A stretch of 64,000 nt of DNA from Colwellia ponticola (lineage in GTDB: Bacteria; Pseudomonadota; Gammaproteobacteria; Enterobacterales; Alteromonadaceae): positions 62,001-126,000 of the forward strand of contig NZ_SZVP01000003.1 in assembly GCF_005885605.1 (NCBI RefSeq), in the 5' to 3' direction. The notes under the pieces are model-generated. The model was not told where the DNA came from and ran no database searches. It worked only from the letters and a program-made list of their open reading frames with translations. The translations under genes and the position numbers were made by a program. Shown one piece after another: positions 8,901-18,744 of this stretch; within the stretch, counting starts at the first letter, position 1; every line of letters begins with the position of its first letter.

Positions 8901-10022
8901 CTAACTTACTAAAGAGGCTTTAAGAAGTTTCATGCCGGCTTTTATCGAAATCAGTGCCGTATAACCTAAATCTTTTTTAGCCGCGCTAATATCAAAGTAG
9001 TGACTAGTAGAGAGTTGTTTGGCAACAAAGCGCGTCATTATTGGCTCTTGTTGCTTATGTAAGGCTTTATAAAAACACTCAAGCGTTGCACCAACAGCAT
9101 AAGCAATACCACTAGGGACTCGTTTTGTCACTGGCGGTAAATTAACACAGTGAAGAATGTTATTAAGCATAGCCGCCATAGTAATGGGCTGATCGTTACT
9201 AATAAAATACGCTTTACCTGTGCAAGTTGGCTGCGGCTTTGACAACGCCAGCGCGGCTAAAATATGAGCGTATGCCGCATTATCAACAAAAATAGTATCA
9301 ACCAGCTTATCTTCTTTACCCACTAATTTAAGTTTACCTGTGCGAGCGCGTGCTAACACCCGAGGAACAAGATGCGGATCGTTTGGTCCCCAAATTAAAT
9401 GCGGACGCAGCGCCACTGTTTTTAAATGCTTATTTTCTATATTATTAGCATTTGTATTAGCTGATGCGGCTAGGACCAGTTGCTCTGCCAGTGCTTTAGA
9501 TTCACCGTAATAATTTAAAAAATTCTCGGCGTAGGGTTGTGACTCATCAATACCTGCTTCATCAACGCCGGCAAAAGTAACACTTGGCGTACTGGTATAA
9601 ACTAAGCGAGTAATGCCCAGTGTTTGGCAAGCATGAATAATATTTTCAGCGCCTTGCACATTTGGCTTAAAATAATCATCTTTACTGCCCCAAACGCCTG
9701 CTTTAGCGGCAACATGAAAAACTAAATCGCATGATTGCATCGCCGTTTTAAGCGCAGCCAAGTCAGTGATATCGCCTTGTACCATAGTAACGCCCATCTG
9801 GCTAAGTTCAGGATAACTTCCTCGGGCAAAACCGGTCACTTTTATATCAGCCATACGCAATAAGCGACAAATCGCCTGACCTAAAAACCCCCCCGCCCCC
9901 GTGACAAAAACATGGTTAGTTTGCCTAGCAAGATCACTAAGTGGCTGTTGAACCGCTTGATTAAAAGCATCAACAATATCGCTGTTGCTCTGGCTACGGC
10001 TTTGCATAGGCTCACTCATCAT
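8901..10022 (-). CDS. oleD: OleD, NADPH-dependent 2-alkyl-3-oxoacid reductase
   Basis: 373 residues, extended short-chain dehydrogenase fold. The nucleotide-binding TGAGGFLG is at residues 41-48, the catalytic YxxxK at Tyr172-Lys176 (YYGESK), and a Ser/Thr-rich STPSV segment lies near 144. OleD reduces the 2-alkyl-3-keto acid made by OleA to the 2-alkyl-3-hydroxy acid. The family has 3-beta-hydroxysteroid dehydrogenase-like members, but the neighbouring oleA, oleB and oleC decide the assignment. It starts 29 nt after oleC. Two adjacent ATGs (10022, 10019) are possible starts. Confidence 0.95.
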   Translation of the reverse strand: MMSEPMQSRSQSNSDIVDAFNQAVQQPLSDLARQTNHVFVTGAGGFLGQAICRLLRMADIKVTGFARGSYPELSQMGVTMVQGDITDLAALKTAMQSCDLVFHVAAKAGVWGSKDDYFKPNVQGAENIIHACQTLGITRLVYTSTPSVTFAGVDEAGIDESQPYAENFLNYYGESKALAEQLVLAASANTNANNIENKHLKTVALRPHLIWGPNDPHLVPRVLARARTGKLKLVGKEDKLVDTIFVDNAAYAHILAALALSKPQPTCTGKAYFISNDQPITMAAMLNNILHCVNLPPVTKRVPSGIAYAVGATLECFYKALHKQQEPIMTRFVAKQLSTSHYFDISAAKKDLGYTALISIKAGMKLLKASLVS

Positions 10023-10051
10023 TAAAGGGTATTTTCATTAAAATTAATAAC

Positions 10052-11908
10052 TTATTCAAGCTCTGCTTGTGCCCACACTGCCAGTTTTTCACGAAATATT
10101 TTCGCGTTATGACGGATATCGACCGGAAAATCGTCATGAATTAAAAAGTGCGAGATGGTAAAGGTTTGTTTATGCGATAACGCGAGTACTTTTAAGGCTG
10201 AAAAAAGCGCTGACTCATCAAAATTTTTATTATTTTTCGCTTCATCCGTTAGCTCAACACACAGTACAGGCAAGTTTTGATAACGAATAGTCACTGCCAC
10301 TAAAGCGCTACGTTTTACATCACTGTGAGTATTAAATATGCGTTCACAAGGAATAGAAAATAAAGTACTTTTTTTGGTTTCAACGCGGTGCGCTTTACGC
10401 CCACACATCCATAATCGCCCCGTATCATCAAAATAACCGACATCGCCCATTCGATGACGCACTAACTGAGCATTAGCACTTGCACCACTGACATCTTGGT
10501 CGAAAATTTTAGCGCGCGCGGTAGCTTCATCGTCTTGATAATATTGCTGACTAACCATATCGCCTTTGACCACGATTTCACCAATAGTATTCGCAGGTAA
10601 GGCTAAGTCTTCATGCCATGTATCAATCACCTCTTCAGTGATCTCAATAATATTAATATCAACACCCTGTACTGCTACTCCAACACAAATACCGCCGCCG
10701 TTATCAGTAATATCACTGGTTGCTAGTAAATCGGCACTAGCAATTTTAGTCAAGGGTAGCGCTTCAGTTGCCCCATAAGAAGTTAAGACAGGCACATTTT
10801 CATCAAGTAATTGACTAAAGCGTGCTATTGACGGTAACGTTGCTGGCGCACCAGCGGAAATAACGCGCTTTAAGCTACTCAGTTTTACTGGTTTTTTGGC
10901 CTGTATTTTAGGCGTTTGGCGAGTGTTGGTCGGTAAAGTATTCGCGGCGACACCTTCAGTATTACCTGAAAGACTACCCGCCTGCCCTAATACTTCTATC
11001 AACGCTGGGTTAGCAAATAAATTAGTGCATTGATACTTTTCTATGGCGGCAAAAATATGTTCTGGGTTCGCCTTTATTGGTTTACTGGCATCCATATCAG
11101 GCACAATAGAAGCCATACCTAATGCCGGGCCGAATAAGGAAAACAACGGAAAAGTCGCTAAATCGCGTTCACCGGGTTCAATCGTATAATCGTCTTTTAA
11201 GGCGGTAATTTGTGCTTCAAACATTTTGTGACTATAAACTACGCCTTTTGGCGTACCAGTACTGCCGCTGGTAAATAAAATGGCTGCCATAGCATTATCA
11301 CTTAGCTTTACCATGTCAAATGAAGGTGTTTGATCAGGTGCTGGATAACGAGTTAACAGCGTGGTTAAGCTCATACCGCCAATAAGCGCAGCAAGCACAT
11401 TGTCGCCCGTGCCGCCTTCCGTTACCGTTAAGCATTTTTTTACCGTATTTTTACCCCAAGCAAATAACACTCTAGCTAGGTGAGCTTTAGCAATGCCAAT
11501 AAAGGCGTCAGGAGAGGATTGAGCAAAACATTGTTTTAGATTTTTAATGCCCATACCTGGGTCAACTAAAATAGGGACAATACCGGCTTTAAATAACGCA
11601 AAGGTCAGGGCAAAAAAATCAATACTGGGCGTAACCATCAACACCGCTTTCATGCCTGACTTAATTCCGTAAGCGGTTAGCGCATAAGCAATGTTATCAC
11701 TGCGCTGGTGTAAGCTTGCAAAATCAATTTCTTGATAAGTTAGCGTGCCGCGCCGACTTTTTTGTACCGCAACAGCAAGTGCAGAAGGCGTTGCTATTGC
11801 AGCATGCGCAAGGTGGCGACATAAGTTAGCTTGATTAACCACGGTTTCAGGTGTTTTTTGAGTCGCTTTTTTTGTCGTTATTGTTGACTTAGTTATCGCT
11901 GGGGCCAT
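10052..11908 (-). CDS. oleC: OleC, beta-lactone synthetase (AMP-forming ligase superfamily)
   Basis: 618 residues, ANL (adenylating) superfamily. The P-loop [10 protein letters not shown] is at about residues 213-222, a [11 protein letters not shown] motif near 385 and [13 protein letters not shown] near 510. OleC converts the syn/anti 2-alkyl-3-hydroxy acid to a cis-beta-lactone using ATP. An Ala/Thr/Lys-rich N-terminal 25 residues and a low-complexity insert around residues 315-345 ([14 protein letters not shown]) are extra. It sits between oleB (21-nt gap) and oleD (29-nt gap). Confidence 0.95.
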   Translation of the reverse strand: MAPAITKSTITTKKATQKTPETVVNQANLCRHLAHAAIATPSALAVAVQKSRRGTLTYQEIDFASLHQRSDNIAYALTAYGIKSGMKAVLMVTPSIDFFALTFALFKAGIVPILVDPGMGIKNLKQCFAQSSPDAFIGIAKAHLARVLFAWGKNTVKKCLTVTEGGTGDNVLAALIGGMSLTTLLTRYPAPDQTPSFDMVKLSDNAMAAILFTSGSTGTPKGVVYSHKMFEAQITALKDDYTIEPGERDLATFPLFSLFGPALGMASIVPDMDASKPIKANPEHIFAAIEKYQCTNLFANPALIEVLGQAGSLSGNTEGVAANTLPTNTRQTPKIQAKKPVKLSSLKRVISAGAPATLPSIARFSQLLDENVPVLTSYGATEALPLTKIASADLLATSDITDNGGGICVGVAVQGVDINIIEITEEVIDTWHEDLALPANTIGEIVVKGDMVSQQYYQDDEATARAKIFDQDVSGASANAQLVRHRMGDVGYFDDTGRLWMCGRKAHRVETKKSTLFSIPCERIFNTHSDVKRSALVAVTIRYQNLPVLCVELTDEAKNNKNFDESALFSALKVLALSHKQTFTISHFLIHDDFPVDIRHNAKIFREKLAVWAQAELE

Positions 11909-11929
11909 TCTAGGTATCTCTTAAGCTAT

Positions 11930-12910
11930 TTATTTCTCAGCTAAGCCACTTTCAGTCATGACTAAAAAATCATTAATAAGCGGTACAACTTCATCACTGG
12001 CATCTTCTAAAATATAATGTCCGCAATCGGCAAACGCATGCACGTGCGCCTGCGGAAAACGTTGTTGCCACTCATCAAGAAAATGCTTATCAAAAACAAA
12101 GTCTTTTAACCCCCAACAAATTAACATGGGGAGCGAGGTAAACTGCGCTAAACTGTCACTAATATCAGAGACTAATGAGTAATTTCTATCGCTTGGTTTT
12201 AGCGGAATATCTTGTATAAAACGCAGCGTTGAAATACGGTTTTTCCACGAATTAAAAGGCGCGACATACGCTTGACGTATGTCTTTTGCCATCGGTTTTC
12301 GCTTAACGCCAATATAAGAAGCAACGCTTGAAAAAGCATTTAAACCGCGCACTAATAACGTGCCAACAAAGGTATTTCGACCTAACCATAATGCCGGCGG
12401 TAATTTTTTAGCTTTGGGTAAATGAAAAGCACCGGTATTTAAAATAACTAAGCGCTTAATACGCTCAGGATAGCGCGCAGCATAGCCCATACCAATCATG
12501 CCGCCCCAGTCATGGACAACCAGAGTAATATTTTCTTTTATTTGTAAATGCGTTAATAACGCGTCTAAATCATCAATACGATTGGCTAAGGTATAATCAT
12601 AAGCATCATCACCGGGTTTATCTGATAAGCCACAGCCAATATGATCGGGAACAATACATTGATGATTTTGGCTGAGTTGACTAACGAGGTTACGGTAATA
12701 AAAAGACCAGCTTGGATTGCCGTGCACCATAACCACCGGTGAGCCCAGCCCTTCATTAACATAATGATATTGATGGCCATTGCGGTTAATAAAGTTTCGT
12801 TTAAAAGGAAACTTTGTGGTTAAGGTATCTTCAACATCATTTTCTAGCCTGTTTTTCGGCATCTGTTCTGCTGTTTTTTCTGACATATTTTTTGACATAG
12901 CCTTTGACAT
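11930..12910 (-). CDS. oleB: OleB, beta-lactone decarboxylase (alpha/beta hydrolase)
   Basis: Haloalkane-dehalogenase-like alpha/beta hydrolase. It has the HGNPSWSFYYR oxyanion region, the nucleophile Asp in VVHDWGGMIG (about residue 134 from this start) and the C-terminal catalytic His in DCGHYILED. OleB removes CO2 from the beta-lactone made by OleC to give the cis-olefin. Start choice: ATG at 12910 lies just after the oleA stop; a GTG at 12919 would overlap oleA by 7 nt, and either is possible. The first 35 residues are Met/Lys/Glu-rich and poorly conserved. Translational coupling to oleA is likely. Confidence 0.93.
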   Translation of the reverse strand: MSKAMSKNMSEKTAEQMPKNRLENDVEDTLTTKFPFKRNFINRNGHQYHYVNEGLGSPVVMVHGNPSWSFYYRNLVSQLSQNHQCIVPDHIGCGLSDKPGDDAYDYTLANRIDDLDALLTHLQIKENITLVVHDWGGMIGMGYAARYPERIKRLVILNTGAFHLPKAKKLPPALWLGRNTFVGTLLVRGLNAFSSVASYIGVKRKPMAKDIRQAYVAPFNSWKNRISTLRFIQDIPLKPSDRNYSLVSDISDSLAQFTSLPMLICWGLKDFVFDKHFLDEWQQRFPQAHVHAFADCGHYILEDASDEVVPLINDFLVMTESGLAEK

Positions 12911-12912
12911 AG

Positions 12913-13962
12913 TTACCACTTAAGCCCCAACATCATACAGTTTAAGCCGCTGCCTATCCCTAAAAAGCTGACATTATCACCTTTTTGTAAAAAGCCTTCA
13001 TCATGAGCAATAGCTGCCGTCACAGGTAATGACACCGTGCCCATATTGCCCAGTAACTTAAAGGTAGGAAATTCTTTTTCGGCAGGGATATTTAATGCCG
13101 TTAATACTTTTTTCTGATTAGCCGCGCCAACTTGATGGCAAATAACTTTATCAATATTGTCTAGGGTCCATTGACGCTGGGCTAAAAAATGCTCCCAGGT
13201 ATCTTTCGCTAATGAAACACCTTCTTTGAGCAAACTAACCGCATCAGTGCGCATAAATTCACGAAATAATTGTGGACCAACTTCTTTTAAGCCCCACTGA
13301 CATAAATTATTATGCTCAGGCGCTGACAAATGACTTGCGCCTAGCAATTGATGATTACGCTCGCCCGCTAAGTTAAAACTACCGTCGGTTAATAGCACAG
13401 CTACCGCGCCTGAGCCACCGGTTAAGGTCGCTAAAGAACGAGCATAATTTTGCATGGTCGGCTCAGCTAGCATGTCATCGATGGTAACATCAACAATATG
13501 ACGGGCTGATTCACACGACACCACCAGACCGGCTTTTATTTGCCCTAATTCAATACGGTTAGCAATATCTAAAATACCTGAAAGCACACCTAAACAGGCA
13601 TTACTGATATCGTAAATGGCGGTGTCTTTTAACACACCAAGTTTTGCAGCAATGCGACAAGCCGTTGCTGGCTCGTGTTGGTCACGACACACACCGGTAT
13701 AAACAACCGCGCCGATATCAGCAACCTCAATACCGGTTTCATTGATAGCTTTTTTCGCCGCAACAATAGCGCCATCTGACAGCGTATGATCCGCAGGCCA
13801 CCAACGACGCTGTTCAATACCCGTTAAGGCAGCAAGTTGCCCCATAGGAATACGAAATTTTTGATATAACGGGATCAATCGAGATTCAAGTTCTGTACTG
13901 GTAACCACTTCAGGTGCCAGTTCATAGGCTAGGCTATTAATAAAAACGCGGGAATATTTCAT
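12913..13962 (-). CDS. oleA: OleA, acyl-CoA condensing thiolase
   Basis: 349 residues, thiolase fold of the FabH/OleA type. The catalytic Cys123 is in ISNACLGVLSG, His276 in ICHQVGAANQ and Asn306 in LLGNMGTVSLP. A Glu at about 97 (RDQHEPATA) corresponds to the extra OleA glutamate that supports head-to-head condensation. OleA joins two fatty acyl-CoAs into a 2-alkyl-3-keto acid, the first step of long-chain olefin synthesis. It is the first gene of a minus-strand operon oleA-oleB-oleC-oleD-thioesterase. The promoter is probably in the 265-nt gap 13963-14227. Confidence 0.95.
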   Translation of the reverse strand: MKYSRVFINSLAYELAPEVVTSTELESRLIPLYQKFRIPMGQLAALTGIEQRRWWPADHTLSDGAIVAAKKAINETGIEVADIGAVVYTGVCRDQHEPATACRIAAKLGVLKDTAIYDISNACLGVLSGILDIANRIELGQIKAGLVVSCESARHIVDVTIDDMLAEPTMQNYARSLATLTGGSGAVAVLLTDGSFNLAGERNHQLLGASHLSAPEHNNLCQWGLKEVGPQLFREFMRTDAVSLLKEGVSLAKDTWEHFLAQRQWTLDNIDKVICHQVGAANQKKVLTALNIPAEKEFPTFKLLGNMGTVSLPVTAAIAHDEGFLQKGDNVSFLGIGSGLNCMMLGLKW

Positions 13963-14067
13963 TTAGGTAATGATTGCTTATTATGTCTGGGTTATCGTGT
14001 TTAGACTATGTTTCAAGTCTACTTATATGCATCTATTTTCATTCATCAACTTATAAATAAATTTATC

Positions 14068-14099
14068 TGAAAAATGCTTGAAAAATGCTTGAAAAAAGC
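14068..14099. repeat. 11-bp direct repeat x3 upstream of oleA
   Basis: TGAAAAATGCT occurs twice in direct tandem and a third time in altered form, about 105-140 nt upstream of the oleA start codon. It lies in the only region likely to hold the ole operon promoter. It could be a regulator binding cluster or simple slippage. Confidence 0.4.
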
Positions 14100-14167
14100 G
14101 AGCGAAATAACCAATTGCTATTGTTTATGTCTATAGGGCGTCATTTGACCAAGAATATGCCGAGGAT

Positions 14168-14204
14168 TCAACAAAAAATATGATTTATCGATAATCATTG
14201 TTGA
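14168..14204 (-). terminator. Possible hairpin downstream of ggt
   Basis: The arms TCAACAA and TTGTTGA enclose an inner ATGATT/AATCAT stem, 24 nt beyond the ggt stop codon. The T-run lies inside the structure rather than after it, so it is not a textbook Rho-independent terminator. Confidence 0.3.
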
Positions 14205-14227
14205 GTCAAATCCTACTATGGGCAACA

Positions 14228-15988
14228 TTAACGCCCTAAGGCTAAGCCTTCTCGACGCGGATCGGCGCCGCCAACAAGGCCACCTTTAGTGATTTCAATC
14301 ACATGTAAACCACTATTTAATGCTCGCACTTGCACTTGATGCCCTCTTGCTTCAAGCGCAGGTTTTAGTGCGGTAATATTAGTATCTAACTCTAAAGTAG
14401 TCACTTGGTTTCGGTTGGTCACGTGAGGTAAATTAACCGCCTGTTGAACATTGAGCTGCCAATCGACAACACCAACAATAGTTTGTGCGACATAATTAAT
14501 AATGCGGCTGCCACCAGGAGCACCTAAAAGTAAGCGTAACGAGTTATCCTCATTAAATACCATCATAGGTGCCATTGAGCTACGCGGCCTCTTAAGAGGT
14601 TCAACTCTATTAGCCACCCAATTGCCATCACGTTTTGGCGCCAGTGAAAAATCAGTTAATTGATTATTAAGGATAAAGCCCTGCACCATTAACGCAGAGC
14701 CAAAACCATTTTCAATACTACTGGTCATAGATACGGCATTACCTTGCTTATCTACCACCACTAAATGACTAGTAGATGGCCTTTCAATGGCGTTATCATT
14801 GGCCAGTACGACACTATTTTTAGGATTACCGGCGCTAGCTTGCCCCATATCGTTTTTTTCATTAATTAACCCGGCGCGCTTAGCGATATAGTCATCGGCT
14901 AGTAACCCCTCAACAGGTACGCTAACAAAATCACTATCGGCAATATATTTACTTCTATCGGCAAAGGCTAAGCGAGCACTTTGTGTTAATAAATGCACCG
15001 CTTGCAATGAGTTAGGTTGATATTGCGACAGTTCAAATTGTTGTAATTGTGCTAATAGTTGAATCACGGTAATGCCGCCCGAGCTTGGCGGCGCCATACC
15101 GCAAACTTTATATTGATGATAAGGCCCACAAACCGCTTTTCGCTCAACTGCTTGATAGTTTTTCATGTCCTCAAGACTTAATAGCCCTGGCGAAACCGCT
15201 GAGTTTTGTACTTTTTCAACAATTTTTTTCGCTATCCAACCGTTATAAAAAACAGCTATGCCGTCTGTAGCAATACTGCGCAGAGCTTTCGCAAGCTTAG
15301 GGTTTTTTAAGGTATCGCCCGCTTTAATGCCAATACCGTTGGGGGCAAAATAGTCTTTAATTTCAGGTAAAATATGAATACCGGGATTAAAATTCATCGC
15401 CAGTAATAATTCTAAACGCGGCGACACAATAAAGCCGTTTTCAGCTAAAGCAATGGCGGGTTGAAATAACTCAGCCCAAGGTAATACGCCAAATTGTTGA
15501 TGCGCCTTTTCAAGCGCAGCCAGTAATCCTGGTACGCCAACAGATTTACCGCCAACGACAGCGTCAATCCAACTAAGTGGCTTGCCATTTTCATCTAAAA
15601 ACAACTCACTGGTTGCTGCTTTCGGCGCGGTTTCTCTACCATCATAAGTAGTTAGTTGTTGCTTTTCTTTATGCCAATGCAGCATAAACGTGCCGCCGCC
15701 TAGCCCTGACGATTGTGGTTCAACTAAACTCAACACCAGTTGCATAGCAATAGCAGCATCAACCGCACTACCGCCTTTATCAAGCATAGCTAATCCGGCT
15801 TTGCTAGCATAAGGATTAGCCGCTACCACCATATATTTTTTGGCCGATACCGCTTTTTTTTCATTAAAACCGGTTGCGGCTTCAGGCTCGCGAATTTCAC
15901 GTTGTGCTTGTACGGTTTGACTTAACAAAAGCGGTGTAACCAAGGTGGTTAACATAAAAATACGTAATAGCAATGAATGATAGATCAT
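14228..15988 (-). CDS. ggt: Gamma-glutamyltransferase
   Basis: 586 residues with an N-terminal signal peptide (about 1-28), so periplasmic. It is an N-terminal nucleophile hydrolase: the precursor cleaves itself before the Thr of STSHLVVVD (about residue 406), which then becomes the catalytic nucleophile. Conserved SSGLGGG, PPSSGG and GGSRI motifs are present. It transfers or hydrolyses gamma-glutamyl groups, chiefly from glutathione. The start is ATG at 15988, which shares one base with the TGA of the upstream DTW gene; a TTG one codon earlier is less likely. Cotranscription with the DTW gene is expected. Confidence 0.95.
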   Translation of the reverse strand: MIYHSLLLRIFMLTTLVTPLLLSQTVQAQREIREPEAATGFNEKKAVSAKKYMVVAANPYASKAGLAMLDKGGSAVDAAIAMQLVLSLVEPQSSGLGGGTFMLHWHKEKQQLTTYDGRETAPKAATSELFLDENGKPLSWIDAVVGGKSVGVPGLLAALEKAHQQFGVLPWAELFQPAIALAENGFIVSPRLELLLAMNFNPGIHILPEIKDYFAPNGIGIKAGDTLKNPKLAKALRSIATDGIAVFYNGWIAKKIVEKVQNSAVSPGLLSLEDMKNYQAVERKAVCGPYHQYKVCGMAPPSSGGITVIQLLAQLQQFELSQYQPNSLQAVHLLTQSARLAFADRSKYIADSDFVSVPVEGLLADDYIAKRAGLINEKNDMGQASAGNPKNSVVLANDNAIERPSTSHLVVVDKQGNAVSMTSSIENGFGSALMVQGFILNNQLTDFSLAPKRDGNWVANRVEPLKRPRSSMAPMMVFNEDNSLRLLLGAPGGSRIINYVAQTIVGVVDWQLNVQQAVNLPHVTNRNQVTTLELDTNITALKPALEARGHQVQVRALNSGLHVIEITKGGLVGGADPRREGLALGR

Positions 15989-16773
15989 CAAGTGTCCTTA
16001 AGGTTTTTCTGGTCTAAAAGAGCGGGTCTAAAAGATAAGTGGAACTGGTTAAATTGGTTAAACTTTTCAAGTAGCGGCTGATATTTTCCCGCTTGACTGG
16101 CTTGTTCTTGGCTCATGTTATTGGCTGTACCATTATTTATAACAACATCACTGCCTGCTTCTAACAGTGCTAGTGCATAACAGCAGGCCTCTAAGCTCGA
16201 TAACGCATTTTTTTTAGCGACTTTACGAATATGATATTGTCCTGCGTTGGCAAGGTGCTCTGGCAAAGACACTTGCGGTAGGTGCGCTAGTTTTGTTGAT
16301 AGCATAAACATTCGATACGCTTTTTTCCAGGTGCCATCAAGGATCACTAAACAAAGTGGCTTTACTTTCGCTTGGCTATTTGATTTTTGTGACGTTGAGG
16401 CGTGTTGAGCTAAGTCCTCTGGAGCTAAATCACTTCGAACTAAGCTTGCTTGCTTGTTCATTTCTAACGATAAGCTAAATGAGGCACATAACTCACGGCT
16501 TAGCACTTGTGCTTGTGCACCCGGATAAAGTAATACCGCTTGATACTGTGCTAACACCTGTAAAAAGTCTGGCTGTTGTTCAAAAACCTCACCGACAAGT
16601 ACTTGGCAAGACTGTAATGATTTTGCCAATAATGCGACTGTGCCTTTGCTTTGTGATACTTCACTGGGATGTTGTAATACCAGCACATGAATATCATTAG
16701 CAATATCGGCGGTAAAAGCACAAATACAGGCTTTTTCTGGTCGTTGACAACCGAGACAAAGGATTCGAGACAT
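15988..16773 (-). CDS. DTW-domain tRNA-uridine aminocarboxypropyltransferase
   Basis: 261 residues. The N-terminal CLGCQRPEKACIC is a probable zinc site. The defining DGTW motif is in VILDGTWKKAYRM (about residues 152-160) and is followed by the conserved IRKVAKKNALSSLE. DTW proteins such as TapT transfer an aminocarboxypropyl group from SAM to uridine in tRNA (acp3U). The second half has a low-complexity Ala/Gln/Ser insert near 112-130. Its stop overlaps the ggt start (TGATG). There is no functional link between tRNA modification and ggt beyond the shared operon. Confidence 0.9.
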   Translation of the reverse strand: MSRILCLGCQRPEKACICAFTADIANDIHVLVLQHPSEVSQSKGTVALLAKSLQSCQVLVGEVFEQQPDFLQVLAQYQAVLLYPGAQAQVLSRELCASFSLSLEMNKQASLVRSDLAPEDLAQHASTSQKSNSQAKVKPLCLVILDGTWKKAYRMFMLSTKLAHLPQVSLPEHLANAGQYHIRKVAKKNALSSLEACCYALALLEAGSDVVINNGTANNMSQEQASQAGKYQPLLEKFNQFNQFHLSFRPALLDQKNLKDT

Positions 16774-16901
16774 AATAAATATAATGTAATAAAGAAAATG
16801 AATTCAATTAAATAAAAGCGCAATTAACAAAGCAGCCATTGTATACTTTATCACTCTATTTTAAGAGTCTTTAAACTCTTTAAACGCTATTGAATGAACA
16901 C

Positions 16902-17525
16902 ATGATATTAACTTTGAAAAACTTACCTTTGAATAAGCAACACACCCTGATGGTGATCAGCATTTTTTTACTCGCCATACTCGCTTGGCTGTTCAACGAG
17001 ACGGTTAGCGAACGCTTAGTTTATCAACGCCAGTTAATTAATCAAGGTGAGCTATGGCGACTTTTCACCGGTCATTTCTTACATACTAACCTTAATCACC
17101 TGTTATTAAATTTAACGGCGTTAGTACTTTTATGGCTATTACATGGCCATTTTTATAGCGTTAAAAATTATAGTTTACTCTTTATAACCTCGGCATTAAT
17201 TTGTAGTGTCGGTTTATTTTATGGCGCCCCTGATGTTCAACAATATGTGGGTTTATCAGGCGTGTTACACGGCATTTTTATGTTTGGCGCCATTATGGAT
17301 ATTCGCCATCAAGATAAAACCGGCTATTTATTATTGACTGGCGTTTGGCTAAAAATAGCCTATGAGCAACTTTACGGGGCAAGCGAGCAGATATCGAGTT
17401 TAATTAATGCGACGGTAGCCATTGATGCCCATTTATGGGGCGCGGTCGGAGGGTTATTGTTTAGCTGTGGTTACCTTGTTGTAAACAAAAAAGCTCGCTA
17501 TAACGAAAAAAGGTCAAAAGCATAA
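16902..17525 (+). CDS. rrtA: Rhombosortase (rhomboid-family GlyGly-CTERM protease)
   Basis: About 207 residues, with six hydrophobic helices and no extra domains. It has the rhomboid features HFLHTNLNHLLLN, the catalytic Ser in GLSGVLHG and the catalytic His in AHLWGAVGG. The compact size and the LWRLFTGHFLHTN start fit rhombosortase, which cleaves proteins with a C-terminal GlyGly-CTERM tail in marine gammaproteobacteria. No GlyGly-CTERM protein is seen in this window. An in-frame TTG at 16890 is an alternative start. The gene is divergent from the DTW gene and ends in a terminator shared with galE. Confidence 0.85.
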   Translation: MILTLKNLPLNKQHTLMVISIFLLAILAWLFNETVSERLVYQRQLINQGELWRLFTGHFLHTNLNHLLLNLTALVLLWLLHGHFYSVKNYSLLFITSALICSVGLFYGAPDVQQYVGLSGVLHGIFMFGAIMDIRHQDKTGYLLLTGVWLKIAYEQLYGASEQISSLINATVAIDAHLWGAVGGLLFSCGYLVVNKKARYNEKRSKA

Positions 17526-17550
17526 GCCTTTGACCTTTTTCTTTATTTTT
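17506..17550. terminator. Terminator between rhombosortase and galE
   Basis: The arms AAAAAGGTCAAA and TTTGACCTTTTT form a 12-bp stem with a short loop, followed by a T-rich tract on the plus strand. The A-run before the stem gives a U-tract on the minus strand. It can therefore stop both convergent genes. The left arm overlaps the last codons of the rhombosortase gene. Confidence 0.85.
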
Positions 17551-17569
17551 CTAGGTAAACCTTGCTATG

Positions 17570-18592
17570 TTAAAAACCGTTAGGATTTTCAGACTGCCAG
17601 CGCCACGTATCGGCGATCATTGCCGTTAAATCAAGAGTTGCTTGCCAACCTAACAGCTCATTAGCTAATGAGGCATCGGCATAAACGGTTGCTAAATCCC
17701 CTGCTCTGCGCGGTACGATTTGATAAGGAATATCTTGCTGACTGATCTCTTTAAAGGTATTAACTATTTCTAATACCGAGGTGCCATTACCGGTGCCTAA
17801 GTTGATTGCCTGACAACCTTTAACGCTACCTTTGCCGTGCGATAAGCTATCTAGAGCTTTAACATGACCTTTTGCTAAGTCAACCACATGAATATAATCA
17901 CGTACACCAGTGCCATCTAGAGTGTCATAATCATCACCAAACACTTGTAACTGAGCTAAACGGCCGACCGCAACTTGCGCCACATAAGGTAGTAAGTTAT
18001 TAGGAATGCCATTAGGGTTTTCACCGATTAGCCCTGATTGATGAGCGCCAATAGGGTTAAAGTAACGTAAGCAAGCAATAGACCACGAGGGATCACTCTT
18101 GGCTAAATCAAACAGAATATGCTCAACCATCAATTTAGTTTGACCATAAGGGTTAGTCGCAGAGGTTGCCATGGTTTCATTTAACGGTGACACGTTATTA
18201 CCATAAACCGTTGCCGATGAACTAAACACTAAGTTTTTTACTTGGTGTTTTGCCATCACTTGTAATAGCGTGACGGTACCTGAAACATTATTTTGATAAT
18301 AAGCTAACGGTATTTCAGTAGATTCTCCAACCGCTTTTAAGCCGGCAAAATGAATGACCGCTTCAATAGTATGCTCAGTAAATACTTGCTCCAGTGCATC
18401 TGCATCACACACATCAGCTTTGATAAAGGTCACGGTTTTATTGGTGATTTTTTCAATGCGTTCAAGTACTTTAGTTGAAGAGTTTGATAAATTATCAACA
18501 ATAACAATATCTTGTTCATGGCAGTCTTGTAATAACTCCACCACGGTATGACTACCAATATAACCCGTACCACCGGTAATTAATAAGCTCAT
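17570..18592 (-). CDS. galE: UDP-glucose 4-epimerase
   Basis: 340 residues, the standard GalE length. The NAD-binding GGTGYIGS is at residues 7-14, the catalytic Tyr-x-x-x-Lys in NPYGQTKLM, the conserved SSSATVYG segment is present, and YIHVVDLAKGH lies in the substrate domain. It interconverts UDP-glucose and UDP-galactose for surface polysaccharide and galactose metabolism. It stands alone; a 152-nt gap separates it from the DHH gene upstream. Confidence 0.95.
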   Translation of the reverse strand: MSLLITGGTGYIGSHTVVELLQDCHEQDIVIVDNLSNSSTKVLERIEKITNKTVTFIKADVCDADALEQVFTEHTIEAVIHFAGLKAVGESTEIPLAYYQNNVSGTVTLLQVMAKHQVKNLVFSSSATVYGNNVSPLNETMATSATNPYGQTKLMVEHILFDLAKSDPSWSIACLRYFNPIGAHQSGLIGENPNGIPNNLLPYVAQVAVGRLAQLQVFGDDYDTLDGTGVRDYIHVVDLAKGHVKALDSLSHGKGSVKGCQAINLGTGNGTSVLEIVNTFKEISQQDIPYQIVPRRAGDLATVYADASLANELLGWQATLDLTAMIADTWRWQSENPNGF

Positions 18593-18744
18593 TATGTTCC
18601 TTTAACTCTTGAGATAATATATGTTGCCAGTACTTATAGGTCGCTAAAATCCGCCATCTAAAAGTACTGCTTAGTTCTTATTATCTTAACGTTTAGTTTT
18701 TTACTTTGATACTACTTTCTAAATTGTATAGCTAAGATTGATAG

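Noticed and set aside
15085..15270. Plus-strand open frame inside ggt, and similar antisense frames within mfd, comEC, cysN and others
   Set aside because: They are shadows of conserved genes on the other strand, without ribosome binding sites or recognisable motifs.
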